64,000 nucleotides of DNA from Streptomyces hygroscopicus. Lineage in GTDB: Bacteria; Actinomycetota; Actinomycetes; Streptomycetales; Streptomycetaceae. The notes beneath the pieces were generated by a model that saw only the letters and a list, made by a program, of their open reading frames with translations, had not been told where the DNA came from and ran no database searches. Every line of letters begins with the position of its first letter. Within the stretch, counting starts at the first letter, position 1. The stretch lies in contig NZ_LBMW01000028.1 of assembly GCF_026168105.1 (NCBI RefSeq), forward strand, positions 1 through 64,000, written 5' to 3'. Both the position numbers and the translations under genes were made by a program. Below, piece by piece: positions 33,559 through 43,775 of this stretch.

Positions 33559-35808
33559 ATGCCCCAGCAGCCACCAGCCCAGCCGGCGCCCTCCGCGCAC
33601 GTGACGGCCGCCGAGATCTCCCGCATCGCAGGGGTCACGCGTGCCACCGTCAGCAACTGGCGCCGCCGCCACGACGACTTCCCGACCCCGAGCGCGGGCA
33701 CGGAGACCAGTCCGCTCTACGACCTGCCGGCCGTCCAGGCCTGGCTGCGGGCACGTGGGCACACCTCCACCGCCTCGCCGACCGAGGAGTTGCGTACGGC
33801 GCTACGGTTGCTGGGACCCGGCTCGGGGGTGGCCGCGCGACTGTTCCCGCTGGTGGCCGCCGCGTCCCGCCGCACACCGCAGGAGCTGGCCGAACTTGCC
33901 GCCCTGTCCGACGACCAGCTGATCACCCGAGCGGAAAAGTCCGCGGGAGAGCTCCCGGTTGCCGTGCCCGAGGCCGAGCCGTTCCGCTACGGTCCGGACG
34001 ACGCGGGCGTGCTCCGCGCGCTGCTGGGTTGCATCCGTGAGGCGGGGCCACAGGCCGCCGTCGACGTCCTCGCCGAACGCGAACTTGACGAGGGCGCTGC
34101 CAGCGGCGTCTACCAGACCCCGGAGGGCCTGGCCCTGCTCATGGCACGGCTCCTGCCTGCCGGCGCGTCCCGCGTCCTCGACCCCGCCTGCGGCAGCGGC
34201 ACGCTCCTCGCCGCCGCCGCCCGGCAGGGCGCAGAGGAACTGTTCGGGCAGGACTCGCTCCCCGTCCAGGGCCAGCGCACCGCGGTCCGGCTGCTGCTCG
34301 CCGCGCCCGAGGCCGAGACGACGATCCGCGTCGGAGACAGCCTGCGCGCCGACGCCTTCCCCGACGTCACCGTGGACGCCGTCCTGTGCAACCCGCCGTT
34401 CGCCGACCGCGACTGGGGTCACGACGAGCTGGCCTACGACCCGAGGTGGGCGTACGGGCTCCCACCGCGCTTCGAATCCGAACTGGCCTGGGTACAACAC
34501 GCCCTCGCGCACCTGGAGCCCGGCGGCCACGCGGTCATGCTGCTGCCGCCCGCACTCGCCTTCCGCTCCTCCGGCCGCCGCATCCGCGCGGAACTCATCC
34601 GCAGCGGGGCCCTGCGCGCCGTCGTCTCACTTCCCGCACGTGCCGCGTATCCGCTCCACATCGGCCTGCAGATCTGGGTGTTCCAACGCCCCGAGCCGGG
34701 AGGCACGGACCGTACGACAGTGCTGTTCGTCGACGGGGAGGGCGAGCAGCGGGACGGCGCCGCGGGAACGTCGTCCGCCACCGACACGGCCACGACCGGC
34801 ACCGGCACCCGTGGCGGCTCACGCCCCCGCCGGTCCGGCTCCTCCTCTTCCGCCGCCTCCTCTGCCTCTTCCGCCTCTGCCACCTCCTTCGACTGGGCGG
34901 GGCTGACCGAGCGGGTCCTCGGCCAGTGGGCCGCGTTCACCACCGCCCCCGACACCTACGCCGACGAGCCCGGCGTCGCCCGCGCGGTGCCGCTCGTCGA
35001 CCTCCTCGACGACGTCGTCGACGTCACCCCGGCCCGCCATGTGCGGGCGACCGCGGCCGACATCGACCCCGCCGCCCTGTCCCGGCGCGTCCACGACCTG
35101 CACGGCCAACTGGCCGACCAGGTAGCCGCCTTGGCGGCCGCCTCCGCGTCCGGCGGGTGGCAGCCGTCCGGGGCCTCGGCCCGCGAGTGGCGTACGGCGA
35201 CCGTCTCCGACCTGGCACGCGGCGGGGCTCTGACCGTGCTGCGGGCGGCGACGTCCGGAACACGAGGCTCCAAGGGCGGCACAACCCCCACCGCGGGGCG
35301 GCCGGTCCTCACCGCCCAGGACGTCTCCGCCGGAAACCCCCCGTCCAGCAGGGCCGTTGACATCCACGCTGACGCCGCGCAACCCGTAGCCGCCGGTGAC
35401 GTCCTCGTACGCGCCGTCGCGAGCGGCGGCGACGCGGCCGCGATGACCCGGGTCGCGGACGACCAGGACGCCGGAGCCCTGCTCGGTCCGCACATCCACC
35501 TCCTGCGCCCCGACCCGGCCCGCCTCGACCCGTGGTTCCTGGCCGGGTTCCTCGGCGCCGAGGACAACATCGCCTCCGCGTCCACCGGCAGCACCCTCGT
35601 GCACGTCACACCGGGCCGCCTGCGCGTACCGCTGCTGCCGCTGGAGGAACAGCGGCGCTACGGGGAGGCCTTCCGCCGCGTGTACGAACTGCGCGCGGCC
35701 GTCCGCCGAACCGCCGACCTCGCCGCCGACACCGCGGCCACCCTCACCACCGGCCTCACCGCCGGCGTACTCCTGCCACCGGACAGCCCGGACAGCAGTT
35801 CCGCCTGA
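33559..35808 (+). CDS. HTH-containing N6-adenine DNA methylase with HsdS-like C-terminus
   Basis: About 749 residues. The N-terminal helix-turn-helix (TAAEISRIAGVTRATVSNWR, residues 14-34) precedes an HsdM-type methylase core: SAM motif I DPACGSGTLLAAAA (about 208) and catalytic motif IV CNPPFADRDWG (about 277). After a Ser/Ala-rich linker (about 425-440), the C-terminal region with RPVLTAQDV, AAGDVLVRAV and VTPGRLRVPLLPLEEQRRYG resembles a type I specificity subunit. It may thus be a combined M+S protein. The ATG after ACGCC is used; its ribosome-binding site is weak (GAGAGGTG, 13 bases). hsdM-hsdS-hsdR follow. Confidence 0.78.
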   Translation: MPQQPPAQPAPSAHVTAAEISRIAGVTRATVSNWRRRHDDFPTPSAGTETSPLYDLPAVQAWLRARGHTSTASPTEELRTALRLLGPGSGVAARLFPLVAAASRRTPQELAELAALSDDQLITRAEKSAGELPVAVPEAEPFRYGPDDAGVLRALLGCIREAGPQAAVDVLAERELDEGAASGVYQTPEGLALLMARLLPAGASRVLDPACGSGTLLAAAARQGAEELFGQDSLPVQGQRTAVRLLLAAPEAETTIRVGDSLRADAFPDVTVDAVLCNPPFADRDWGHDELAYDPRWAYGLPPRFESELAWVQHALAHLEPGGHAVMLLPPALAFRSSGRRIRAELIRSGALRAVVSLPARAAYPLHIGLQIWVFQRPEPGGTDRTTVLFVDGEGEQRDGAAGTSSATDTATTGTGTRGGSRPRRSGSSSSAASSASSASATSFDWAGLTERVLGQWAAFTTAPDTYADEPGVARAVPLVDLLDDVVDVTPARHVRATAADIDPAALSRRVHDLHGQLADQVAALAAASASGGWQPSGASAREWRTATVSDLARGGALTVLRAATSGTRGSKGGTTPTAGRPVLTAQDVSAGNPPSSRAVDIHADAAQPVAAGDVLVRAVASGGDAAAMTRVADDQDAGALLGPHIHLLRPDPARLDPWFLAGFLGAEDNIASASTGSTLVHVTPGRLRVPLLPLEEQRRYGEAFRRVYELRAAVRRTADLAADTAATLTTGLTAGVLLPPDSPDSSSA

Positions 35809-35898
35809 AACGCCCCACGCGTCCCACCTCACACGACCACACTGGATCCCTGCCGTCCCACGCCCGGACGGTGCTCATCGGAAGGAAGCCGGGACCTC

Positions 35899-37908
35899 TT
35901 GAACAGCAGCAAGCACACGGAGCTGGCGAACCACGCCTGGTCCGTCGCCGACCTCCTGCGCGGTGACTACAAGCAGTCCGACTACGGCAAGGTCATCCTG
36001 CCGTTCACCGTGCTGCGCCGCCTGGAGTGCGTCCTGGAGCCGACGCGCGAGAAGGTCGTCGAGACCCTCGCCAGGTTCGCGGGCCAGGACATCGACACCG
36101 ACCACTTCCTGCGCAGGGCCTCGGGCCACTCCTTCTACAACAAGAGCGACCTCACGCTGCGGAAGATCGCGGCCGACCCGCAGAACGCGGCGAAGAACCT
36201 GCAGATCTACGTCGGCGCCTTCTCCGACAACGCCCGCGAGGTCCTCGACAAGTACGAGTTCAACCAGCAGGTCAGGAAGCTCGACAGCGCGAACCTCCTC
36301 TACCGGGTCATCGGCAGGTTCACCGACCTCGACCTGCATCCCGATGTCGTACCCAACCACAACATGGGTTACATCTTCGAGGAGTTGATCCGCCGCTTCG
36401 CCGAGCAGTCGAACGAGACCGCGGGTGAGCACTTCACCCCGCGCGAGGTCATCAAGCTGATGGTCAACCTGCTGGTGGCGCCCGACGCGGACGCCCTCAG
36501 CCTGCCGGGTGTCGTCCGTACGGTCATGGACCCGGCCTGCGGCACGGGCGGCATGCTCAGTGCCGCCGACGACCGCATCAAGGCCCTCAACCCGGACGCG
36601 ACGGTCGAGGTGTACGGGCAGGAGCTGAACCCCGAGTCCTGGGCGATCTGCCGGTCCGACCTCATGATCAAGGGCCAGGACCCGGAGAACATCCGCTTCG
36701 GCAACTCCTTCTCCGACGACGGCCACGCCCGCCGCACGTTCGACTACATCCTCGCCAACCCGCCGTTCGGCGTGGAGTGGAAGAAGGTCAAGGAGGAGGT
36801 CGAGTACGAGCACAAGTCGCTCGGCGACGCCGGCCGCTTCGGCGCGGGCCTGCCGCGCATCAACGACGGCTCGCTGCTCTTTCTCCAGCACATGATCTCG
36901 AAGATGAAGCCGGTGGACGTCAACGGCGGGGGCGGCTCCCGCATCGCCATCGTCTTCAACGGCTCCCCGCTGTTCACGGGCGCGGCCGAGTCCGGCGAGT
37001 CCAACATCCGCCGCTGGATCCTGGAGAACGACTGGCTGGAGGCGATCGTCGCCCTCCCGGACCAGCTCTTCTACAACACCGGTATCTCCACGTACTTCTG
37101 GATCCTCACCAACCGCAAGGACGCCGACCACAAGGGCAAGGTCGTCCTGCTCGACGCGCGCGACCAGTGGCAGAAGATGCGCAAGTCGCTCGGCGACAAG
37201 CGCAAGGAGCTCGGCGACGGGACGAACGGCCGTCCCGACCACATCGGCGACATCACCCGGCTGTACGCGGAGGCGCTGCAGGTCGCGGGCGACCCGGAGC
37301 ACGCTCTGCACGGCAAGGTCAAGGTCTTCTGGAACGAGGACTTCGGCTACCAGCGCATCACCGTGGAGCGGCCGTTGAAGCTCCGCTTCGAGGTCACGGA
37401 GGAGACCCTGGCCGCGCTGGCGGAGGCCAAGCCGGTGGCCAAGCTGGAGCGGAGCGAGGAGTTCGTCGCGGCAGTGCGTACGCTGCTCGGCTCGTCCTGG
37501 ACGACGAAGTCCGAGGCGTTCGTCGCGCTCAAGGACGCGGTGGTCGCGGCCGGCCTGACGTGGCCGTCGGGAGCGCCGTTCGCGAAGGCGGTACGAGAGG
37601 CTGTCGGGGTACGGGACCCGGAGGGCGAGGTCCAGAAGGTCAAGGGCGCGCCGGAGCCAGACCTGGACCTGCGGGACTACGAGAACGTTCCGCTCGGTGA
37701 AGACGTTGAGGACTACCTCAAGCGCGAGGTGCTGCCGCACGTCCCGGACGCGTGGATCGACCACACGAAGACGAAGATCGGCTACGAGATCCCGTTCACG
37801 CGGCACTTCTACGTGTACAAGCCGCCGAGGCCGCTGGCGGAGATCGACGCGGAGTTGCAGTCGCTGGAGGCGGAGATCCAGGCGCTGTTGGGTGAGGTCA
37901 CAAAGTGA
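35899..37908 (+). CDS. hsdM: Type I restriction-modification methyltransferase subunit HsdM
   Basis: A 669-residue adenine-N6 methyltransferase. The N-terminal HsdM_N domain (ELANHAWSVADLLRGDYKQS) is followed by the methylase core with GEHFTPREVIKLMV, motif I DPACGTGGMLSAAD (from residue 211) and motif IV LANPPFGVEW (about 287). It forms M2S with the specificity subunit and M2R2S with HsdR. The start is TTG behind GAAGGAAG. The stop overlaps the hsdS start (GTGA), so translation is coupled. The 90-base gap from the upstream methylase suggests one transcript. Length is slightly above the family average because of a C-terminal extension (about residue 480 on). Confidence 0.95.
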   Translation: MNSSKHTELANHAWSVADLLRGDYKQSDYGKVILPFTVLRRLECVLEPTREKVVETLARFAGQDIDTDHFLRRASGHSFYNKSDLTLRKIAADPQNAAKNLQIYVGAFSDNAREVLDKYEFNQQVRKLDSANLLYRVIGRFTDLDLHPDVVPNHNMGYIFEELIRRFAEQSNETAGEHFTPREVIKLMVNLLVAPDADALSLPGVVRTVMDPACGTGGMLSAADDRIKALNPDATVEVYGQELNPESWAICRSDLMIKGQDPENIRFGNSFSDDGHARRTFDYILANPPFGVEWKKVKEEVEYEHKSLGDAGRFGAGLPRINDGSLLFLQHMISKMKPVDVNGGGGSRIAIVFNGSPLFTGAAESGESNIRRWILENDWLEAIVALPDQLFYNTGISTYFWILTNRKDADHKGKVVLLDARDQWQKMRKSLGDKRKELGDGTNGRPDHIGDITRLYAEALQVAGDPEHALHGKVKVFWNEDFGYQRITVERPLKLRFEVTEETLAALAEAKPVAKLERSEEFVAAVRTLLGSSWTTKSEAFVALKDAVVAAGLTWPSGAPFAKAVREAVGVRDPEGEVQKVKGAPEPDLDLRDYENVPLGEDVEDYLKREVLPHVPDAWIDHTKTKIGYEIPFTRHFYVYKPPRPLAEIDAELQSLEAEIQALLGEVTK

Positions 37909-39188
37909 CTTTCTGGAGCAAAGTTCGCCTGAAGAACCTGTGCGTAGATGCCGGCCAATATGGACTGAACATCTCGGCCGAAAACTATGTTGAGACGGGA
38001 GTGCGTCTGCTGCGGACAACGGATATCAGCAGTGGCACGCTAACCACTACCGAAGAGGGTGTTTTCGTATCCGGGCTACCGGAGGCACGATTCACGCTCG
38101 AAGCAGGCGACCTTCTTCTTTCTCGAAGCGGCACTCCTCCCGGGCAGTCCTACCTCGTTCGCGCCGCCGACGCTGGCGCAACATTTGCTGGATATCTGGT
38201 GAGATTTCGCCCTCTGTCGAGTGTGGAACCTCGCTTCCTCGCCTACGTCGCCCGGAGCGAGCCATTCCAGCATACAATTCGCTCCGAATCGGTTGCCTCA
38301 ACGATCCAGAACTTCAATGCAGAACGGTATGCGAACATCGAGTTCAGGGTGCCTGATTCGGTAGAGCAGTGCCGCATCGCCGACTTCCTCGACGCCGAGA
38401 CCGCCCGCATCGACGAGATGCGCCACTGCAGTCAGCGACAAGTAGAACTCCTCGGGTATCGATTCAAGGAGTTCATGCGCCAGGAGACGACGGTCGGTCA
38501 GGGACCCACGACAGAAACCGGTGTTCCGTGGATGCCAATGATGCATCATAGATGGCAGCTTCACAAAGTCAGCCAGGAATTTCGCACCGCGAGTGGCACT
38601 ACGCCAACGTCGAGTGATACTTCATACTTCGGTGGCCCCTATCCTTGGGTCAACAGTACAGATGTTAGAGATGGCTTGATTAGGCAGGTCGAGAAGAGCG
38701 TCACAAAGAAAGCACTGCTCGACTTCTCTGCTTTGAAGGTACATCCAGCAGGAGCGCTTGTCGTGGCCTTGTACGGCCAGGGTACCACAAAGGGAAGAGT
38801 GGGCATTCTCGGCATGGATTCATGCCTTAATCAGGCGTGTTGCGCGCTAGTTCCCGTTGGAAGAATCTCGACCGAGTATGCCTACTATTGGTTTCGCGCG
38901 CACAAGGATGGGATCGTGGCCCAGGCCGTTGGTGCCGGTCAGCCCAACCTTAGTCAAGAGCTGGTCCGCCAGTTGCGAATTCCTGCACCAAATGTGGCAA
39001 TGCAGCTGCAGATCACGAGTCGACTTCGGGATGTTGAGAGATCCACCCTGGCGCAGGTGTCACAACTTGAAAGGCGAGGTGCACTGCTCGCCGAACGCCG
39101 CCAAGCCCTCATCACCGCCGCCGTAACCGGCCAGTTCGACGTATCCACCGCCAGCGGACGGAACGTAACGGACGGAGTCACCGCGTAG
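37905..39188 (+). CDS. hsdS: Type I restriction-modification specificity subunit HsdS
   Basis: A 427-residue DNA-recognition subunit with two target-recognition domains (about residues 1-155 and 210-385). Each is followed by a conserved helix: CRIADFLDAETARIDEM and SQLERRGALLAERRQALI plus TAAVTGQFDV. The start is GTG overlapping the hsdM stop. The recognition-domain parts, especially 38540-39010, are clearly poorer in GC than all neighbours, as expected for domains exchanged by recombination. The recognition sequence cannot be predicted by eye. Confidence 0.94.
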   Translation: MTFWSKVRLKNLCVDAGQYGLNISAENYVETGVRLLRTTDISSGTLTTTEEGVFVSGLPEARFTLEAGDLLLSRSGTPPGQSYLVRAADAGATFAGYLVRFRPLSSVEPRFLAYVARSEPFQHTIRSESVASTIQNFNAERYANIEFRVPDSVEQCRIADFLDAETARIDEMRHCSQRQVELLGYRFKEFMRQETTVGQGPTTETGVPWMPMMHHRWQLHKVSQEFRTASGTTPTSSDTSYFGGPYPWVNSTDVRDGLIRQVEKSVTKKALLDFSALKVHPAGALVVALYGQGTTKGRVGILGMDSCLNQACCALVPVGRISTEYAYYWFRAHKDGIVAQAVGAGQPNLSQELVRQLRIPAPNVAMQLQITSRLRDVERSTLAQVSQLERRGALLAERRQALITAAVTGQFDVSTASGRNVTDGVTA

Positions 39189-39190
39189 CC

Positions 39191-42100
39191 ATGAGCCCCA
39201 TCCACACGGAGTCCGCCTTCGGTGACGCCATCGTCGCCGCCATGGTCGAGCGCGGCTGGCGCGAGGCGCGCCCGCAGGACTATCGGGCCGATCTCGGCCT
39301 GGACACCAACGAGTTGTTCACCTTCATCGGGGGGACCCAGCCCGACGAGTGGAGCGAACTGCTCACTGTCTACGGCGGCGACCCGAACGAGGCGCAGCGC
39401 GGGTTCGCCGGTCGCCTGGACCAGGCCATAGCCACGAACGGGCTCCTTGACGTCCTCCGTAACGGCGTCAAGGACCGGGGTGTCCTGATCCGCGTCGCGT
39501 ACTTCAAGCCGAACCTCGTCGCCCACGACTCCGTGCTGGACGGCTACCGGGCCAACCGCCTCACCGTCGTCCGTGAACTCGAGTACGCGACGAAGCAGGC
39601 CGACTGGGGCAACCGGCTCGACCTCACCCTCTTCCTCAACGGGATCCCGGTCGCCACGGCCGAGTTGAAGAACCCGCTGACCAAGCAGGGGGTGGAGCAG
39701 GCCAAGGAGCAGTACCGCGCCGACCGGGACCCCACCGAGCTGATCTTCACGCGCCGCGTCGTCGCAAACTTCGCCGTCGACCCGGACCTGGTCTTCGTCG
39801 CCACCCAGCTCAAGGGCAAGAACACCCGCTTCCTCCCGTTCAACACCGGCTCCAACGGCCCCGGTCAGCCGGGCGGCGCAGGCAACCCGGCCCCGACCAC
39901 GTACGGCACGTACGCGACCTCCTACCTTTGGGAGCAGGTCTGGCAGCCGGACAACTGGCTGGACCTGCTCCAGCGGTTCGTGCACCTGCACAAGAGCAAG
40001 ACGCCCGGCGGCGGCACGACGAAGACGATGATCTTCCCCAGGTTCCACCAGTGGGACGTGGTCAAGAAGCTCACCGCTCATGCCGCCACGCACGGCGCGG
40101 GACACGACTATCTGGTCATGGCCTCGGCCGGCTCGGGCAAGTCGAACACCATCGGCTGGCTCGCCCACCGCCTCAGCGACCTGCACACACCCACCGACCC
40201 CCGCGAGCTCGACGCCGAGGCCGTGGCCAAGGGTCTCAAGCCGGGCGTGCCGGTCTTCGACAAGGTCATCGTCATCACCGACCGCCGCAACCTTGACGCC
40301 CAGCTCCGGGAAACGGTCGGCAACTTCGAGCAAACCGCGGGCCTCGTCGTGAAGATCGACGAGAAGCACGGGGCGAAGGGCGAGCAACTCGCCAAGGCCC
40401 TCTCCCGCGACACCGGGAAGATCGTCACCGTCACCCTGCACTCCTTCCCGGCGCTACTCGACTACCTCCAGCGCAACCCCACCGAGATCCAGGGCAGCCG
40501 CTTCGCGATCATCGTGGACGAGGCGCACTCCTCGCAGTCCGGCGACGCCGCCACCGCCGTACGGTCCGCCCTGCGCGACCTCGGCCTGGACTCCGACTCG
40601 GACGACGCCGGCGCGACCACGGTCAAGGCCGAGGCCGCCACCCTCGACGAGCAGCTCAGGAAGAGGGCCGAGCAGCGTTCCCGCGCCGCGAACCTCTCCT
40701 ACTTCGCGTTCACCGCCACGCCGAAGGCCAAGACCCTCGAACTCTTCGGCACGCTCCAGGACATCGACGGCAAGGCGGCCTACCGGCCCTTCCACACGTA
40801 CTCCATGCGGCAGGCGATCGAGGAGGGGTTCATCCTCGACCCGCTGCGCAACTACGTCACGTACAACACGTACTGGAAGCTGGTGAACCAGAACCCCGAC
40901 GAGCGGGAGGTCGACCCGTCGAAGGCGAACTCCCTGCTCGCCCGGTACGCGCTCACCCATGATTCGACGGTCGCCCAGCACGCCCAGGTGATCGTGGAGC
41001 ACTTCGTGGCGCACAGCCGGGGCCGCCTCGGCGGCCGGGCCAAGTCGATGGTGGTGACCGCCTCCCGGCAGTCGGCCGTGCAGATGGCGCGCGCGATCAA
41101 GAGCTACATCAAGGACCGGGACTACGACACCAAGTACCCCGACCTGGGCGTCCTCGTCGCCTTCTCCGGCTCGCTCACCATCGACGGCGAGGAGACCACC
41201 GAGCCGAAGGAGAACGGCGGACTGTCGGAGGGCGCGCTGCCGAAGGCGTTCGCGTACACGCGTGCCGACGACAAGGCCGCCCGAGCCGGCGGTGCGGGCC
41301 AGCGCGAATACAGGATCCTGGTCGTGGCGGAGAAGTACCAGACCGGGTTCGACCAGCCGCTGCTGACGACGATGTACGTCAACAAGTCACTGACCGGCAT
41401 CTCCGCCGTCCAGACTCTGTCCCGGCTGAACCGGACCGCCGAGCGCAAGACCCAGGCGGACCTGGCGGTACTGGACTTCGTCAATGACGCCGACGACATA
41501 CAGGAGTCCTTCCGCCCGTACTTCGAGGAGGCGAACACCCTCCCCTCCGACCCCAACCTGCTCTACACCGCGCAGAGCCGGGTCATGCAGGCGGCGATCC
41601 TGTCCGGGCAGGAGATGGACGAGTTCGCCGCCGCGTACTTCGCCGCCAAGGAGAAAGCCGCAGGCTCACAGTCCAAGTGGGAGAAGCTGCACGCCGAGCT
41701 GTACCGGCTGCTCTCCCCCGCCGTCGCCCGCTTCACCGCTCTGCTCGAAAGCGAGGACGAGGACGACCAGGAGACGGCGGAGGGCTTCCGCGCCGACCTC
41801 AACGACTACGTCAGGAAGTACGGCTTCCTCGCGCAGATCGTCCCCTACCGGGACGCCGAGCTGGAGCGGCTGCACCTCTACGGCCGCTACCTCCTCAACC
41901 GGCTCCCGCGCCGCGCGGACGGCGGCGTGGACATAGGCGAGATCGACCTCAGCCACATGCGGGTGGAGAAGACCGGCGAGTACGACGTCTCCCTCACCTC
42001 CGAGGGGCCGACGACGATGAAGGGCTTCGGCGACGGCTCGGGCGGTGCCAAGGAAGCGGAGAAGTCACTGCTCTCCCAGCTGATCGACAAGTTCAACGAA

Positions 42101-42382
42101 CGCTTCGGCACCGAATTCACCGAACAGGACGTCATCCGCCCGTTCGAGGAGGCCAAGGCCGACCCCAAGGTACGGGCCGCGGCCGTCGTCAACGACGAGT
42201 ACAACTTCGGGCTCGTCTTCGACAACGTCTTCGCGGACAAGATGGCCGACCACATCGACACCATCGCGGGCATGGGCCGCCAGTACTTCGGCCCCGACAA
42301 GGGCTTCAAGTCCAGCCTGGACCGCAGCGCCCGCAAGGCCGCCTGGCGGATGATCCGCCGCGAGGAGGGCCTGGACGACTGA
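39191..42382 (+). CDS. hsdR: Type I restriction endonuclease subunit HsdR
   Basis: A 1063-residue motor/nuclease. The N-terminal nuclease domain has the VATAELKNPLTKQG motif (about 155-168) with the PD-(D/E)xK Glu and Lys. The SF2 translocase has Walker A ASAGSGKSNTIGW (about 313), DEAH box IIVDEAHSSQ (about 440) and motif III FTATPKAKTLELFG; motif VI-like QTLSRLNRT follows. All appear intact, so the system should be functional. It begins 2 bases after the hsdS stop and completes the hsdMSR operon. Confidence 0.95.
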   Translation: MSPIHTESAFGDAIVAAMVERGWREARPQDYRADLGLDTNELFTFIGGTQPDEWSELLTVYGGDPNEAQRGFAGRLDQAIATNGLLDVLRNGVKDRGVLIRVAYFKPNLVAHDSVLDGYRANRLTVVRELEYATKQADWGNRLDLTLFLNGIPVATAELKNPLTKQGVEQAKEQYRADRDPTELIFTRRVVANFAVDPDLVFVATQLKGKNTRFLPFNTGSNGPGQPGGAGNPAPTTYGTYATSYLWEQVWQPDNWLDLLQRFVHLHKSKTPGGGTTKTMIFPRFHQWDVVKKLTAHAATHGAGHDYLVMASAGSGKSNTIGWLAHRLSDLHTPTDPRELDAEAVAKGLKPGVPVFDKVIVITDRRNLDAQLRETVGNFEQTAGLVVKIDEKHGAKGEQLAKALSRDTGKIVTVTLHSFPALLDYLQRNPTEIQGSRFAIIVDEAHSSQSGDAATAVRSALRDLGLDSDSDDAGATTVKAEAATLDEQLRKRAEQRSRAANLSYFAFTATPKAKTLELFGTLQDIDGKAAYRPFHTYSMRQAIEEGFILDPLRNYVTYNTYWKLVNQNPDEREVDPSKANSLLARYALTHDSTVAQHAQVIVEHFVAHSRGRLGGRAKSMVVTASRQSAVQMARAIKSYIKDRDYDTKYPDLGVLVAFSGSLTIDGEETTEPKENGGLSEGALPKAFAYTRADDKAARAGGAGQREYRILVVAEKYQTGFDQPLLTTMYVNKSLTGISAVQTLSRLNRTAERKTQADLAVLDFVNDADDIQESFRPYFEEANTLPSDPNLLYTAQSRVMQAAILSGQEMDEFAAAYFAAKEKAAGSQSKWEKLHAELYRLLSPAVARFTALLESEDEDDQETAEGFRADLNDYVRKYGFLAQIVPYRDAELERLHLYGRYLLNRLPRRADGGVDIGEIDLSHMRVEKTGEYDVSLTSEGPTTMKGFGDGSGGAKEAEKSLLSQLIDKFNERFGTEFTEQDVIRPFEEAKADPKVRAAAVVNDEYNFGLVFDNVFADKMADHIDTIAGMGRQYFGPDKGFKSSLDRSARKAAWRMIRREEGLDD

Positions 42383-42539
42383 CGTCCGACTCGTATGCCC
42401 CGGCTGAACGTGCCGGCCGGGGCACCCCTTGTGCTCCGCACGCCGTAGCCGTGCGGAGAAGAAGGCTCACGAGCTGGTGCCGGCAGCCGCGGCCTTCTAC
42501 CTCCCCCTCGACCACGAGAAGCCACTTCAGGAGCGGGCG

Positions 42540-43775
42540 ATGGACAACGAGATTCAGCTGATCAGTGACGGTGACGGACTGGCGGTCATAGGGAATCCGA
42601 CGGATGTCGATCGCTTCCTCGTCTCGGAGGGACTGGCGTCCCAGGACCTCGGACTGGAACGGCTCAAGCCCGCCGTCGGTACCGGGGCCGTAGTCGCGCA
42701 GGCAGGTTCGGAGATCGCCGCCAACTCCGGTCGCTGGGTGAAGCTGACGCGGGAGTCGGCACAGAGTGTCCAGAAGTACGGGCTGAGGAAGAGCTCGAAG
42801 ACGGGTCTCAGCACAGGCGTGGTCAAAGGACCAAAGGGCCAGATCAGAGGGTTCATCGAGGTCGTGAAGGCGCCCCGATCGCTTCTGACCAACCCGGCGA
42901 TTCTTGCCGGTGCCGCGGGGATCATGGCGCAGGTAGCCATGCAACAGAGCATGGCCGAGATCACCGACTATCTCGCCACGATCGACGAGAAGGTCGACGA
43001 CGTGCTGCGCGCCCAGAAGGACACTGCGTTGGCCCGGATGATCGGAGTGGGCTTCGTCATCGAGGAGACCATGACCATCCGGGAGAAGAGGGGCAGGGTC
43101 GACGAGATCATGTGGTCGAAGGTGCAGACCGCGCCGACGACGATCGCAGAGACCCAGGCGTATGCATTGCGTCAACTCGACGCGCTCGCCGAGAAGATGG
43201 AGCGCGAGACTGACATCGGTGATCTCGCCACGACGGCCGAGAAAGCCGAGTCGATTGTTCGGGAGTGGCTCGCTGTGCTGGCTCGCTGCTTCCAGTTGCA
43301 GGACGCGATCGCCGTACTCGAACTCGACCGGGTGCTGGACGCGTCTCCGGAGGAGCTGGACGGGCATCGCAGTGGGCTGAAGGGTGCCCGGCAGGACCGG
43401 CTGGAGCGGATCACGCTCAGCACCGAGCGCCTGGTGGCCCGGATGAACGCGGCCGCCGACTCGGCCAACGCGAATGTGCTGCTGAACCCGGCCGCGTCCC
43501 CGGCTGTGGTCCAGTCGAGCAACCGTGTCTCGGCCAGTGTCCATGACTTCCACGGACGGCTCGGCATCGAGTCCGGACGCCAGTCCTCGGAGGCGAGACG
43601 ATGGACGGACGCGGCCGCGGAGGCGATGGACAAGGTGCTCGAGGCAGGAGAAGAGGGCGTCGATGCCGCCTGGCGCGTCGGTAGCGAGACCCTCGGCCAG
43701 GCCAGATCGGCGACGGGCAAGCTTTCCAGCGGGATTGCCGAGCGAGCGCTCCGTTGGTTCGGGGACAACGAGTAA
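42540..43775 (+). CDS. Unknown helical protein next to the type I restriction operon
   Basis: A 411-residue protein starting at ATG behind AGGAG. It is mostly alpha-helical. A hydrophobic stretch (SLLTNPAILAGAAGIMAQVA, about residues 118-137) could enter a membrane, followed by EITDYLATIDEKVDDVLRAQ and long amphipathic helices. The C-terminal 60 residues (AMDKVLEAGEEGVDAAWRVG) are amphipathic too. No enzyme motif is seen. It begins 158 bases after hsdR on the same strand, and a second unknown gene follows after 233 bases. It may be an accessory or abortive-infection factor of the island, but this rests on position only. Confidence 0.72.
   Translation: MDNEIQLISDGDGLAVIGNPTDVDRFLVSEGLASQDLGLERLKPAVGTGAVVAQAGSEIAANSGRWVKLTRESAQSVQKYGLRKSSKTGLSTGVVKGPKGQIRGFIEVVKAPRSLLTNPAILAGAAGIMAQVAMQQSMAEITDYLATIDEKVDDVLRAQKDTALARMIGVGFVIEETMTIREKRGRVDEIMWSKVQTAPTTIAETQAYALRQLDALAEKMERETDIGDLATTAEKAESIVREWLAVLARCFQLQDAIAVLELDRVLDASPEELDGHRSGLKGARQDRLERITLSTERLVARMNAAADSANANVLLNPAASPAVVQSSNRVSASVHDFHGRLGIESGRQSSEARRWTDAAAEAMDKVLEAGEEGVDAAWRVGSETLGQARSATGKLSSGIAERALRWFGDNE

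Noticed and set aside
35875..38019. 714-codon reverse frame opposite hsdM
   Set aside because: Antisense of the well-supported hsdM; no recognisable domain.
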